A DNA stretch of 64,000 bases from Mixophyes australis (taxonomy: Eukaryota; Chordata; Amphibia; Anura; Limnodynastidae). Below are positions 44,287-57,480 of the stretch, one piece after another. Below the pieces are notes generated by a model, which saw nothing but the letters and a program-made list of their open reading frames with translations, did no database searches and had not been told where the DNA came from. Made by a program: the position numbers and the translations under genes. Location: assembly GCA_036250195.1 (NCBI GenBank), contig JAVHZZ010000010.1, forward strand, positions 104,443,278 through 104,507,277, written 5' to 3'. Numbering within the stretch: position 1 is the first letter of the stretch; the number at the start of each line of letters is the position of its first letter.

Positions 44287-47200
44287 ATGGGGCTGTGTCT
44301 GCCATGTTTGGGGGGTGCAGCTGAGGATGTGGTGGAGACCCCTGATCCTGTGAGTAGGAAACCCCTCCCAGAGGGGGTGTGTGATTGGGGGGTGTCAGGA
44401 GGAAGGGTGATTGGCACCTGTGCAATAATCTCACCTGCAAACATGAAGGGTTGTTCCTTCCTTGCAAAATATGTGTGAGGTGCAGAGCTGTCAATCATCC
44501 ACATTACAGTTATTTATCTATAATAATTAGGTTCTGGTTACCCCTTAGTGCCAGACACATTCCCTGTAATTAGCTTCACTACACCACTTGTATTTATCTA
44601 GTGTAAGTAAGATTCAGCTGACTATTTAATTTAGCAGATTTTTGTTGCATTGTCTTTTTATATGACTATAAAAGCAATGTGCATTTAATCATATATTTTT
44701 TTTTTCTGCAAACCGAGCTCATTGGAATTTGTTTTTATTAAGATTTATTTTCACAGATATTTTCAAATTAAATGGAATTTGAAATGATAATAAACTGTTG
44801 TTGTTTATGGAAGAAACATATATATAGGGAGGGTACAGAGTACTTTAGTAGAAATGCTCACCAAACACACGAGCTAACTAACTTCCTCGTCTTAGCCTCA
44901 TCATCATCATCATCATCACCATTTATTTATATAGCGCCACCGATTCCGCAGCGCTGTACAGAGAACTCAATCACATCCGTCCCTGCCCCATTGGTCTAAA
45001 TTCCCTAATATAGACACACACAGAGGGGGGTATTCAAATGTCGGTGGAAACGCCGAAAATCCCGCGGTCCGCGCACTATTACCGTACGTGGAAAAAACGT
45101 TACTACGGTAATTTTCTCGCTGGATTTCAGCCGCGAGTTGAAATGCAGCTAACTACTACCGTAATAGTAGTTTTTACGCGGTGGGATTTCTCAACAATTG
45201 AATACACCCCAGAGAGAAAGAGACACGGATCAATTTTTGATGGCAGCCAATTAACCTACCAGTATGTTTGTGGAGTGTGGGAGGAAACCGGAGCACCCGG
45301 AGGAAACCCACGCAAACACGGGGAGAACATAACCCCAGTGCTGTGAGGCAGAAGTGCTAACCACTTAGCTACCATGCTGCCCATATTGTATTGGTGAGGT
45401 AATATGAAATGTAATTCGTAGACTCAAGTTCAGGCAAATTTAGAAAAATGGAAGGCCTGCCTAATTTATTATAATTGTTTTTTTGGGTGACTTTTGCTCA
45501 GGTCATAAAATACTTTTTTACCTCCAGGGGGAACAAATAAAATAAAATCCGTTCTAAGAAATCCTCCCTGTTTATCCGTCTAACTATGGTGAATACGGAG
45601 TCGAAAGTGTAAAAATGTATGATTATGTCATAATGGGGTAACATTTTATCCAGAAACCGCTTCCACTCCAACCAAATAAAATCAGTTGAGTAATTTTTTG
45701 ATAAAATTTACCCAAATAGATGATAAATTGTTGGAACAAGGTGCTAATGTAGTTTTCTTCGTGCACTCGTTCCTTCCAGTATGTTGTATATTGCACCAGG
45801 CCCTCTGTTGCACCGTATAAGGAGACAGTATAGCTGCTTAGATTTGGAATAATATTCTCATTGCAATGTAAGGGAGACGGTAGTGAGGTTTGGTTGGTGT
45901 CTGAGTCAGCTGATTAGGAAGGCAATTGCTCATCCTGCAATTCCTGTTGCTAAGCTGCACAGCACCATATGTCTGAGGGATCCGGGCTGTCTGTGTAACT
46001 GAAAACCTTAATTGTTTTAATGTCAGGAGCTGCTTCGTAATGAAAACATGTGATGCACGTATGGAATTCTGTTTAAAGACATGGCTGTATCTACCAAATT
46101 TATTGTCTAGTGGTTTCCCCCATATCTGCACACGAGACAGCCATTCTACGGGGTCAACCATCAATTTATTAATATTTACAAGACAGCAGCCTATCGGTTT
46201 ACTAGGAAATAGTGATATCACAGAGAAGTGTGACTTCAGTTACTAGTCAATGGATAGGCTGCTGTATTGTAATTATTAATTTAGCCCACAAAATGGCTTC
46301 TTCGAAGGTAGGGCGTGCTAGTACCTGCGGTTCCAGAACACAGGTTACCTAAGTCTGACTTAGATTGCAAGCTTTTTAGGTCAGAGGTCTCTCTTTGGTT
46401 TCATGATCAGCGTTCAGAAACTGAAATAGAAACCTTTAACTTTCATACACCTTAAAGGGATGTTTTAGTCAAACATTAGTCATTTTGGATAGATTATATT
46501 CTATTACAGTATATCTATCATCAGAATGAGCACAGACTCCTGTACGCTCGGTTGCGTATGGGAGAATGTACCGTCTATAGGCAGTGTGCCGGTATTATAA
46601 CTCTGTATATAAATGTTTATTTGTACAAGCGTTAATGTTTTGTTATCATTAATTCCCGCAGGACCTGAAGAGGAGACAGTTAGCAGAAGCCGCGGAGAAG
46701 AGACAGATGGAAGTATGAATTTTACTCGGCTATGCAAAATATTTATGCCGATATATCTCTAGATGTCTGTAAACACAAAAATATTACTTTTACAGGAAAA
46801 GAAACACTATGAGGGTTATTTACTACCGGTGAAGTTAGATACAAATCTACACTAAGCCACAACATCCAATTAGACACTCCTTATAGTGTGTAACTTCCAC
46901 CAGAAATTAATTTTATTTTTCGTTAATTGATATTTTTTTGCACATATGTAATAAAAATAATTCATTTGTTGCAAGATAATCATAGTTAGTTTAATGCTAT
47001 TATATTACTTTGATACGTGAACATACAGTATTGCCATAAATATTCTTTAGCTCATCTCTGCACATTGTTGAACACAATTTAGAGGATACCAATGAGACAC
47101 TTGCTTTCATTAGTAACCTGCGTTAGATTGATCAGAGCTGTTATTTGATTGGTTTCTAAGGGGTACAGTACGGTTGTATAATTTGCACCATGTTATTAAA

Positions 47201-50200
47201 GAGCATATAGCCGGAATCTACATTTTAATAGCTCTTTTAATCGGTATGACCTTTGGGCACATTTTTTCCATGTATGTAACGTAAATCCTTGTGTGGTTCT
47301 TATTCGAATGAAGATATTGAGTGACATCATTTATAGGCTGTAATAATATGAGTGACTTCCATTTACAACGCCTTTGAATCTGGAAAATGCTTCTGATGCT
47401 AATAACGAGTATATTTTATTTTTTAGGTGTTACTAAATCAGAAATACTTTCATACTGTGTAAATTAAATGTACTCTCTAAATTTAAATGTATCTTTGTAT
47501 GATAGAGCAGTCCTGTTAACTCAGAAAATATTTACTACATGCTTCCATATACATTGCTAGTTCCACCCAGTGTGAGACATCATTCTTCCATATCCCCAAT
47601 ATACTGAATATGTCGCCGTTTACGTGTGTACGTGTTTGATCCTGGTGTAACTTCATTTCTCACCTGTGAAAGGCTGCCGCTCGGGGCATCAAGAACCCAA
47701 ATTCAGTGGACCAAAAGAAAAAAAAAAAGGAAGAGGTGGAGAAGATGATGTCTGAGACGGCGCCCTCTGGTGGTGGTGGGGGAGGACTGCGGGTAGGTGA
47801 TACAATGCTGTATTGTATATCAAACGCTGTCACCAATGATTCCACAACACCCTGTACGTGAAAGAGGCGAGGGACAGGTCTATCCGCCTATCGGTCAGCG
47901 GGACTTGTTTGCATTACGCATACCGGGTCTGTTAGCTGTGTAGATACTGTGAAGTGGGATATAGTTGCAGTTTAAATACAAGGGAGGTATTTTTAAATTG
48001 TGGCGCTTTCTTAATTTTAAAAATCAGTTTCTAAAGTCCTGAACAACCGAACTGAGAAATGAGTGACAATAAACTTATTAATGATATTTGTAATGAAAGT
48101 GTTCTATTGGCTCAGCAGATATGGGGTCTGGATGTACTGGAAGTGAAACTGAACGGGTTAGAAACCTAGTTCATGTCCGGGCCTGGGCTGTTGTCCTCTG
48201 TTGTGTTCTCCTCTCCTGTATTGGGCACTAGTGGAGAGTAATCTGACTTCCTCCTAAACGTTTGCCGATGCTGTGAGCGAGAGGGGCAGGTGGCCGTTTT
48301 ATCATACGCCCTCGGAGCGCAGACCGCCCCGGCTCCCCCATCGATCCCTCAGATTCAGTTGCTTTATGTGAGATGTGAATGTGCATCAAGAGAAAAGCTT
48401 ATTAAAGCAACAGAATTAACCGTCTCTAGAAAACCGAAATAACAGTCCCGCCTAATTGCTACAATCCCGGACTTTAGAACATCGTGTCTGGGCATTCCGT
48501 GTCGGGATGTGATTGTGGCGGGGGGCAGACACTTTCCATTATAGATACAAGGGAGTGAGGAACCGAAATAACAAAACCTCCACTGTAAATTAAATGCAGT
48601 AGGAGCAGAAAGTAGCCAGGTGTCTATTTTTCGATTACCATCCTCCCTCCTTATTCATAATAACTGCCCCAACCCTATTGCATGGAATATATCGGTGAGA
48701 AGCCCTATCAGGGTAATATTGTTACCCCAAAGCAACAGGGGGCAAGTGCCCGTTTGACTAACTAGATGGGATAGCCCGCCCCTCTCCTGTCTTTTGTTTT
48801 TATACCACATGTGGCACCTCCTACAGTGACACACCAAAGCCCTGATTGAGAATGGGGTGTACACCCGCTTACGTAGCTTTTTGGCACTTAAGACTTCTTG
48901 TGCCTTGGGGAGGGTCGGGGTGTTCAGCATAGGTCGAGTACAGTAAAGACAAGTTAAAGCAGTTGCGCACGGATTCAGACTGGTCGCAGGTACAACTGAT
49001 AAAGAGATTTTATTTGCAGGTTGGTCAGGGGCCGAGGTAACTAGCGAACTCCTTCTAATTACAGTGTCTCGCAGACGCTTATTGGGACTTTAGTAGTTGC
49101 TCGTCCATAGATTAGAATTTGCTGAGCGTGTTGTAGCAAAGGTCGTTTTTCTTTTGTACGCATATTGGGAAGGTGTTCCTGCTGTATTAGCTGGGTTGTT
49201 CAAGCTTATATGATGCTTCATAGCAATTGCATTTGTAGTATGTAAAATAAAAGGTTTTTGTACATCTTAGCAAATTGGAAGTAGGTGTCTGTTGTCCAGC
49301 GGACACATCTTCTACTCTGAGTACCGGATACGTACGGATCCACTTGTGTGCGACTTTTTGAATTGCTACTTCTGCCTATGGTTGTGTTACACTATGAATC
49401 AGCCCCTGAGTGTTTTGTGTGCTGCCGTCCTTATATTCTGCATGACTCAATTAGAGGAGAGGTCTCTGTTGCCCCCCTGTGGCGTAACAGTTGCATGAAA
49501 AACTGAAGCGGTGCAGAATTTCCAATGTAGTCAGTTCATCATCATCATCATCATCACCATTTATTTATATAGCGCCACTAATTCCGCAGCGCTGTACAGA
49601 GAACTCACTCACATCAGTCCCTGCCCCATAGGGTCAATTTTGATAGCAGCCAATTAAACTAGTGGTATGTTTTTTGGGTATGGGAGGAAACCAGAGCACC
49701 GGGAGGAAACCCACGCAAACACGGGGAGAACATACAAACTCCACACAGATAAGGTCATGGTCGGGAATCGAACTCATGACCCCAGCGCTGTGAGGCAGAA
49801 GTGCTAACCACTAAGGTTGACCCTATTACTATGACATAATGTGGAGTAGCCCTGCGCATGCGCTAGAACGGGACTTAGGCCAGTGAACGCAATTCATGTC
49901 CAAATGCTAATGACACGTACAGCTTGAAGGGCGGAAACAAGGAAGGGACAATTGCATATAGGTAATGTACAGTAAAACTCGGATGCAGCCAATACAAGTT
50001 CTGTTTTTCTCTTAAGTTATTTTTTTAAAGCACATATTTTTTATTAATGAAACAAAAAAAATGGAGAAACGGCCGCGCTTCCCTTGTGTATATAAACAAT
50101 TTTTTAGCTTTGGGAATATTGTTGTGGTATGTGCATCCGCAAGCCTTGGTGTATATTAATGCAGTCTGTCAGACAGCAGCCAGAACACTACTTACATATG

Positions 50201-51003
50201 TCTTGTCTTTCACCACAGACGTTTAGAACAGCTCAGCTTATTCTGTTGAAAACCAATCAGTTGCTCCATGCACTTCATGCTGAGGACACAAGATGGCGCT
50301 AGAGATTTATCTCGCTAGTTTGACGGCCAAGATTACAGTAAAATAAAATAGCGTCAGGGGACTTGTGACACATTCAGTGAGATGTGACCTTTTGTCTGGC
50401 TTCCATCTGCCAGATATGGTTGTAGGATTGGATTTAACAGCTCTTGTTCTTCAGGGAGGTAGCTATTGCCTTAATGCAGCGTTGTTCACCCTCGCCCACG
50501 CAGCGGATTCAGCTGTCAGATTCAGGGTTATTCCTCAGATACGTCACGTGACAGGTTGCTCCTATCATGTGGTATAACCCCGTTTCCTCCACCCTGGGTG
50601 TATTAGCTGAACTGAGATGGCGTTCAGTAGATCTTACAAGAAAGTGTTCCAGTCTGTATGACAGGTTTACAGTCCTCTATATGCTTTATTGTGTACATAT
50701 TATGGATCCAAACACAGGATTTTTATTGCAGACATAACTGGACATGCAGTGGTTTGCCATTTCAGCTTTTCGTCCTTCTATATTTCCACACCCTTTATCC
50801 CTGCGAGATGTGACTGTAGTTATTTCCAGCTGAGATGGATAAAACACATTATCCCACTACAGTGATTTTCAGGGTTGTTAATCACAGTAACTTCTTTGTA
50901 ACCAAAATTCAGTGTAAACCGTATGTGAACATTCCAGCCTTTGTGTTTAACCAGTAAAGGTTCTCACACGAGCGTTTATCTTTTCCAGTGGCAGGTTGGC
51001 TAA
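44287..51003 (+). CDS. SVIP: small VCP/p97-interacting protein
   Basis: Four exons, all phase 0: 44287-44349, 46662-46712, 47673-47792 and 50989-51003; 82 residues. MGLCLPCLGG carries the Gly2 myristoylation and Cys4/Cys7 palmitoylation sites that anchor SVIP to the ER face. Exon 2 encodes the VCP-interacting motif (R-x5-AA-x2-R in KRRQLAEAAEKRQ). Exon 3 has AAARGIKNPNSVDQ, a Lys/Glu-rich helix, then a six-Gly run and LR; the last exon is only WQVG. SVIP inhibits ER-associated degradation by binding p97 at the gp78/Derlin complex. The middle (VQ-type position, KKK-E pattern) and the GGLRW end match human SVIP (77 residues). All donors and acceptors are canonical. Confidence 0.93.
44898..45382 (-). 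mobile_element. tRNA-headed SINE, copy 5, split by a nested MITE
   Basis: The (TGA)n tail and GGCGC segment lie at the left and the head at the right, as in the other copies. About 185 bases of unrelated sequence (45026-45210) are inserted in the body. It lies in intron 1 of SVIP. Confidence 0.8.
45026..45210. mobile_element. MITE nested in a SINE
   Basis: Terminal repeats GGGGGTATTCAAATG and CAATTGAATACACCCC bound a CG-rich body with palindromic pieces (CTACGGTAATTT, CTACTACCGTAATAGTAG). It interrupts SINE copy 5, so it moved after that SINE. The inserted body is absent from the five other SINE copies. Confidence 0.75.
48600..49405 (+). repeat. unclassified interspersed repeat, copy 2 of 2
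   Basis: The part 49025-49405 matches 2275-2695 in the same order and orientation. Upstream, 48655-48930 has a minus-strand frame with a CHCRRCHMW stretch that might be a remnant zinc-ribbon, but I cannot place it. It lies in SVIP intron 3. Confidence 0.5.
49537..49815 (-). mobile_element. tRNA-headed SINE, copy 6
   Basis: Same family, in SVIP intron 3. The (TGA)n tail is at left. The copy is truncated at the tRNA end after GAAGTGCTAACCACTAAG and lacks about 70 internal bases near the middle. Confidence 0.8.
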
Positions 51004-51651
51004 GGACCCGGATACAGAAGAAAATGACGTGATTGCAGATACTGTACATGGAAGACTCCTCCATTGTCTGGCTTTTGCTGTTTGCATATGTGGTTCCAGA
51101 AGACCGTCGGTGCAGCCGTGAATTCTAGGCCTCGCAATGTACCGGCCGGCTGCGATTCATAACATACTGGATTGCCTGTGCTAACGCAAACCTCAAATAG
51201 TCATAATTGAAGAGAAACGTGATTTTTACTACATATGTTTAGTGACTTGCAGTGCTTCTGTCTCTGTATCCTGAAACTGAGTGAAAAGTTTTGTTCTAAA
51301 ATGTATCCATCGCTCACGTACACCGCGGAGGCCGCCATTTTGTGGGCTGGACCAATGTTCACAATAGTCTGACTCACTGGTGGTAACGCTGAGGCGCATT
51401 AGTAAGTTAAGAGGCTGAACGTTTCCTCAGCGGCACATTATGGCCGCCTCCGCTGTGTGCAGGGTACAGCTACTATATAAACGCTTTTCCTTCTGTAAAA
51501 CGACAGCTGGAATGGTTCCCAAATGTTCAGTGTTACTGTTTGTTATGGAGAAATATAAAGAAAGCTATGAGATGTATATAACGAGTAATAGAAACTCTTC
51601 TATTTAATTGTAAGTAATTATATTAAAATAACGTTTAACTGAAGCTGAGTG

Positions 51652-51657
51652 AATAAA
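51652..51657 (+). promoter_or_regulatory. candidate polyadenylation signal of SVIP
   Basis: AATAAA about 650 bases after the SVIP stop codon; the sequence between is a plausible 3' UTR with no other gene. Confidence 0.5.
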
Positions 51658-52135
51658 TCCTTTCTAGGGACTGGGCTCAATGACATTTCCCTAATGATGA
51701 CAATTAGTGAGTGTGTGTGTGTGTATATATATATAAATATATTTTCAGTGTGCGGTAATAGCATGCATGTATTGAGGAACGCACAGTACCACTTCAGTTA
51801 AAGCCTAGTAACACTTATCTTTTTCTATATGTTGGATATAACTCTCTAACTGATCACGTTCTACGTTGCCGTGCGATACTCTTGTCTGATGCTAGTAGCG
51901 GATTGGCTACTGCCACACTTACCATCGTGTTTTGGTTTGGATAGCAGCACGGCCAGCGTATCAGGTCCGCTGTCTGACGTAAGCCCTATGGAGTCTCCCT
52001 GTGACCTTAGTGTTTCAAGACTGTCCCTCGTTCGTTTAAAATGAATGTGAACGTTTACAGATCAGCTTGTATTGTGCATTCCTGCATAAAGGGAAAGATA
52101 TTACCGTCAATGACCAGAAGGGGGCACTGTCACTA

Positions 52136-52280
52136 GACGTGACTCTGCGTATGAGGCTGGACGTGGCTCTGCGTATGAGGCTGGACGTGGCTCTGCATAT
52201 GAGGCTGGGCGCTGGACGTGGCTCTGCGTATGAGACTGGACGTGGCTCTGCGTATGAGGCTGGGCGCTGGACGTGGCTGA
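52136..52280. repeat. 24-bp minisatellite
   Basis: About five copies of a unit with GACGTGGCTCTGCGTATGAG plus GCTG, two of them extended by GGCGCTG. It lies between the SVIP and GAS2 3' ends. Confidence 0.88.
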
Positions 52281-52289
52281 GGACTGCAG

Positions 52290-55200
52290 TGGAGTTTGTG
52301 TACTGTAGATTAAGATGTTGCTGTCCCATAGGACTATGTAACACTGCAGGGATCCTCCGGTCAGGGGTTCACCATGTAGGAGACGGGATTTCCACCCAAA
52401 ACCCCGTTTAGTCTAAAACTGGCCCAACGTAAATTCCACCTTTGAGAATGGACTGAACACAAACAGAAAACTGGACACAAACGATCAATTCAAAAATCAC
52501 ATTTTATCAAAATTAGCCAGACATGAAAGAATACACTGTACTACTCAAAGCTCAACTTACACATCAATATACTTAAAAAAAAAAGGAAATTAACGAAATG
52601 TAGAATGATTTGAACATTTAAAATTCATTTCAACAAAAACAACTCAGAATTTTTTCTTTATATTTTGTTTGTGTTTTTTTGCACAAAGTTACAGAAATCA
52701 GGTTTGTATTTAACATAAATTATTCCTTTAACTGAAATGCAATTCGTGTCACAATGCAAAAAAAATCCCTAAAATTGCATCAGCCCCTTACGGAGAAGTA
52801 AACGATCACTTGTACACTAATTCAAACTACTGCAAAATGCCAACGTATTAGTTCCTAGTGTAGACTTTTATTTGTGTACACAGGAGGCAGCCATCTTGGG
52901 GGAGCAACCAATGTTCATGAGAATGCGGCCAATCAAATCGCTAGAGCCACTGACGTCGTTGAGGCAAAGCTGTCTCCGCCCACAAAATGTCTGCCGCCTC
53001 TCTGCAAGCCACAAGTACACTTTAAGGCACCAACAAAGACAAACTAATGAAAACATAAAAATGGAGATAATGTAACACATTGATTGTCACTTAGCGTGGA
53101 TACTCATTCTCATTTTAAATGATAGATACAGATTAATGCCATTTTTTCCCGGCTCTATTTCCTAGAGTCATCATTAATACTTTGTTCCAGTTATTTGCTC
53201 ATGAAGATAATTCATACAGTATATTTTAGTCAAAGCTTCTGCAATACCCACCGACGTTATAACTGTGGGCTATTTATGAGAGATCCAAGTGGTGTTTCCG
53301 CACTATTCACAACTGATAAACCATATTGCCGTTATTCACCGACACGTCGTTCTTTGTAGCCCTTGACCGGGTCCCCAATGTGTTATTAATGCAGGAAAAA
53401 AATGCATATTTAAGTGTTCTTTGTTTGTTTTAAAGTGCTCCTTATTTCCGGTGTTGCTATTGCTGTTCGTGAAGTGACTTGGTGTATGGCTAAGACCTCT
53501 CTCCAGATCACAATATAATAAAGCTTTGACTAATCATAACGTGCACTTTTTTTTCTAATGAAATAAACTGCAGACTTCAGTTTTACACAACCGTTAAAAA
53601 ACAAAATGCATTTTGCTGAAAGAGCTCAGCTAATTAATCAACTATATTTTTATATGACGAGCAGAGAACTCTGCTCCTTTTAAGGAATGTCCAAAATCTC
53701 ATCTGTTCCCATAAGGAGTGCTTGAGACAGGCCTAATATGTCCCTCTAAGGCTTTTGTTTCCTGTATACGTGTTATTATGTAACCCAATAGTTACTTCAT
53801 TTCTGGCCCTTAAGCATATGTTTATAAGATGATTGGCCATCACTAGTACATAGATTTCATAAACACAATATTAATCTCCTAAAATATACTGTTTAGGAGA
53901 ATTGTCTTCCCTTAGAAATGTCTACCCCCAAATTTTATTTTCTGTAGTGGGAGATGCATCAAACCTGTGCGGTCCTTGTCTATACCCCATCATGGTTTGG
54001 GAGTCCCTTGCACCCTCCGATGCGGGTAATACTTTAAGAACCTAATGAAGTTTGAGAGCGCCTAGGATGAACAGACTGGCTGCCATTTGTACCGGACAAG
54101 CGGACGTGTGTTCACCTCAGTCGGTGAACTTCCAATCTTCTCCAGGTTCTCGTGCCTGGAGAAACGAACATTGCCAGAGCTGGCCAAGGTGACTAGATCC
54201 AGGACATCGAAGGTCCCACACACCGGACTTCTGTGGTTCCACTAGACAAAGGCATGTGTGTTTGTTGACGTAGGTTAGGATTATCACAGAGTTTTCTATT
54301 CATAACATCTATAGGTCTTCACTGATGGGTCCTGGAAGTTCTTTGTGTAATTAAGTGGGTGTTTGGGTGGGAGACACCAAGGCCTGATGGCTATATAAGA
54401 ATTATATACGTTGCCATAAAGCCATGCAGAAAAAAGTAAAGATTCAAAGCTAAAACGAAGAAGCGGTCTGTCTAACTCATGTCCTAGTGATATGTAACGT
54501 TTTAGGGTCATTGTGACCACAGCTTTTTAGACATAAGCCTGGACCGTGGCTGTAACCTCCTATGACTGTAATACAGGCTAATCTAGAGTACAAAGCTGTC
54601 TAATATATCAGCCATGTAAGGGCAGATACTTCTATGTGTACTCCAAGTAACTAGACTATATGTCAAATTACATAAACTTATGTCAATGAACTGAAAATGA
54701 AACACAACATTCCAATGGGCAATCTTAAAATACAAATGGGTCATTATTAGAGAATGTAAAAAAATATTTCATTTTATTCTCATTTTGCCTATCCGTTGCC
54801 ATATCACTACGAATCCTAGCACCGTGAAAACATTAGCACAAAACTATGTTGTTGCACCTCAGTCATCGGTGTGGGACGAGGCAGTAACAAGCTCAGATCC
54901 ATTGTTATACTAAGTGGTTTTTTTTTCCTCTTGGAAATTCATCCCATCCTTTCCTAAAGAAAAAGTTAAAGTCCTCCCAAAGGCAGTTCTGTAGATGTGA
55001 TGGGGGGGAGAAGTTATAACACACAACTGGGACCAACCCCATGAGACAAACGTTCTTCTACAGGACGAGAGGGGACGTTTGTCAACTCTCTATCGTCCTT
55101 ATTCTACACCAAGAAAAGAGACATTAAGTGAATCCTTTGACACGTGCTGAGCAGACACGTTTCTGTAGATGGTGTGAGCTTTGGGGTCTTTTAAGACTAT

Positions 55201-55512
55201 GCTTTTAATCCTAATTTCTGTTCAGAAGGAAATTAAATTTTAAGGCTACATTGGTAACCAGCAGATTGAAATGGTATATTGCCGTTAGTTGCAGAAAGAG
55301 CGCTATTATATTATAAGGTAACAGATCTCTCTGTGTCCCTCATTTTTTACACAATAAGGCATTGCATGTTTACTTTAAATACTAAACATGATTTGTAAAG
55401 AAGTATCTAAGCCTCCGTTGCCAGGTTCAGCATCCTTGCATAGTGCATTGAATGCGTCTTGGCCGATGACCTTTGCCGGTCAGGTGGAATTGCACCTTAA
55501 CCCAGGAACATG
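52290..55512. other. space between SVIP and GAS2; partly GAS2 3' UTR
   Basis: The part next to 55512 must be GAS2 3' UTR on the minus strand. Candidate minus-strand AATAAA signals lie near 54771, 53935 and 52868, but none can be chosen by eye. No other gene or known repeat is seen. Confidence 0.4.
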
Positions 55513-55731
55513 TCACTTAATCTCCTTTTTGGATTTGTAATGGGCGGAGACCACCAGGTAGGTGTCGGGACTCATATCCTTGATGGTGGGGGATTTGTTT
55601 TGAATTGGGGAAGTTTTACCATCCGCACGCGATATCTGCAGCATCCTGCAGGGGTCGTGCTTGAGCAAATAACCCGCAAACGTCTCCCATCCGCCTCCGA
55701 CGCGAACCATCACGTGTTTGTTGTGGAGCAT
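55513..55731 (-). CDS. GAS2: last coding exon of growth arrest-specific 2
   Basis: Acceptor TTTGCTTCTTCCAG ends at 55732; the exon encodes 72 residues and TGA at 55513-55515. [43 protein letters not shown] and the end [17 protein letters not shown] are almost identical to vertebrate GAS2. This is the second half of the GAR domain, which binds microtubules, plus the C-terminal tail; the actin-binding CH domain is encoded in earlier exons. Those exons must lie at higher coordinates; none was found up to 64000, so the preceding intron is at least 8 kb. SVIP converges on it, as in mammals. Confidence 0.95.
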   Translation of the reverse strand: MLHNKHVMVRVGGGWETFAGYLLKHDPCRMLQISRADGKTSPIQNKSPTIKDMSPDTYLVVSAHYKSKKEIK

Positions 55732-55829
55732 CTGGAAGAAGCAAAATATTGGAAGATGTCAGATACAACCAGGAGCGGAGTAAGGAAACAGTAAAGTAGT
55801 GGAGTTTCTGTACCTACTTTGTACCATGC

Positions 55830-56513
55830 AGCACAGTGGTACCATCATAAAGCGGAGCCATATTTTACACGTGGCCATTTTGTTGTAGCACACCTCCTCC
55901 TGATAAAGAACTGTATTTTCCAGGACAAAGTGTACTACAAGAAAATGGCAGACACTCTACAGCACTTTCTTGCAGTTATTACTAATTCTCCTACTATGCC
56001 CAGTGTCCACCCTGACCCAGTGTCTGAGTTTATATGTTAAAAACTCCCCTAAGTTAACATTACATCTTGAAAGCATGATTAATGTAATTACATCAGCTCT
56101 ATAAACACCGCCTCTACTTTTATGAGTAATTTCTACACGTTTGTGACTTTTGCAAAAAAAAAAAAAAAGTGGCAAAAATGGATTATTTCACCGTGCCAGT
56201 ACATATACTTCTTCCCACCAGTCACACACCGTCCCAAATGCCATTTACAATTCCATGCCCAGCATAACAGCCCCACACCCACGATATACAGTATCACAAT
56301 GCCAGCATAAAATCCTCAAATCCACAATATACATCCCCATGGCAACTCATACAGCACAGTGGTTCCATCATAAAGCGGAGCCATATTGGTCACGTGGCCA
56401 TTTTGTTGTAGCACACCCCCTGATAACTATATTTACCAGGACAAAGTGTGCTTCAAGAAAATGGCGGACACTCTACAGCACTCTCTTGCCGTTATTATTA
56501 CTAATTCTCCCCA
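55830..56513. repeat. direct duplication of about 165 bp in the GAS2 intron
   Basis: 55830-55993 and 56347-56513 share CAGCACAGTGGT, CCATCATAAAGCGGAGCCAT, CACGTGGCCATTTTGTTGTA, CCAGGACAAAGTGT and ACTCTACAGCAC in order, with few changes. About 350 unrelated bases separate them. They start about 100 bases upstream of the GAS2 exon. Confidence 0.8.
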
Positions 56514-56622
56514 GCGTGAGAGAGTGGGGGGAAGAGGCGAGGGGAGGCAGGGGAGAGAAAGGGGGTAAAAAAGAGAGAGGGGGGTAGAGAAAGAGGGGAG
56601 GTGTGAGAGGACACACACACAC

Positions 56623-56625
56623 GCG

Positions 56626-56670
<45 letters not shown>

Positions 56671-56700
56671 TATATATACATATATATATATATATACACA
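56623..56700. repeat. (TA)n and (CA)n microsatellite
   Basis: Alternating TA blocks with ACACAC interruptions, next to a purine-rich GAGAGGGG stretch (56518-56610). Confidence 0.9.
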
Positions 56701-56719
56701 CGCACACAAATACATTGCA

Positions 56720-57480
56720 TCATTACTCTGTTTTTGACAGGTCTGCCGCATTGTCTGTGATATTGACAGGCCATGCAAAATACATGTGGGATAATCTAAT
56801 GTTCGGTGAGGAAAGGTCAGCTCTGGTTTGATGGGATTTCTTCGGGGCACCCTTCAAACAAGATCACTTTCTATAATTGTTCTTAAGCTCCCACCAGAAT
56901 TCCAGCTAACGGCCGGAGGCTTTAATACACTCCTTATAAATTGTGAAAATGTAATATAGATTTTCTTTTATATATCAGAATGACATTAGACAAGGACTGT
57001 GAGTCAAATCTCTGGTCCTGTCTTATTAAGTCTCTATACTCCAGTTAGAAAAATTCAAGTTAGAAGAAGATAATGTAATAAATATGCATCAGAGGGGGAT
57101 GAACAAAAACATGAGGATTTTTTTTTTTAGCAAACTGAGAGATAACTCTTTTGCAGAGAGTAGTAACATTGTATCAGCAAAGTAAGAAAGTACTTTTTAC
57201 AATTTCTATTGTAGGAAATAGGGAGCTCAGACTGACGTTTTTTCCAAATTCACCTGATGCATGCCGGCTATAATTTACAACTCACAAGTTAATAGGTTAG
57301 GATCAACTTTTATGTGCATTTTTATTTACCAACAAGCAGCAGTGGATAACAATACTTTACAAATCTTCGTATTATCGGTCGGGGGATATGATTATTATTA
57401 TTTTATTTTGGCCACCACTTTTAACAAAAATAACACTAGAGCCGATCTCTTTTTGTCCTTATAGAGCCTGAAACATTTAC
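56720..57480. other. GAS2 intron, no feature identified
   Basis: No exon or repeat family recognised. Confidence 0.35.

Noticed and set aside
48655..48930. 91-codon minus-strand frame with a CHCRRCHMW stretch as a zinc-ribbon gene
   Set aside because: Only one partial motif, no partner exons, adjacent to an interspersed repeat; kept only as a note there.
55510..55794. Plus-strand 94-codon frame as a gene
   Set aside because: It is the antisense shadow of the highly conserved GAS2 exon.
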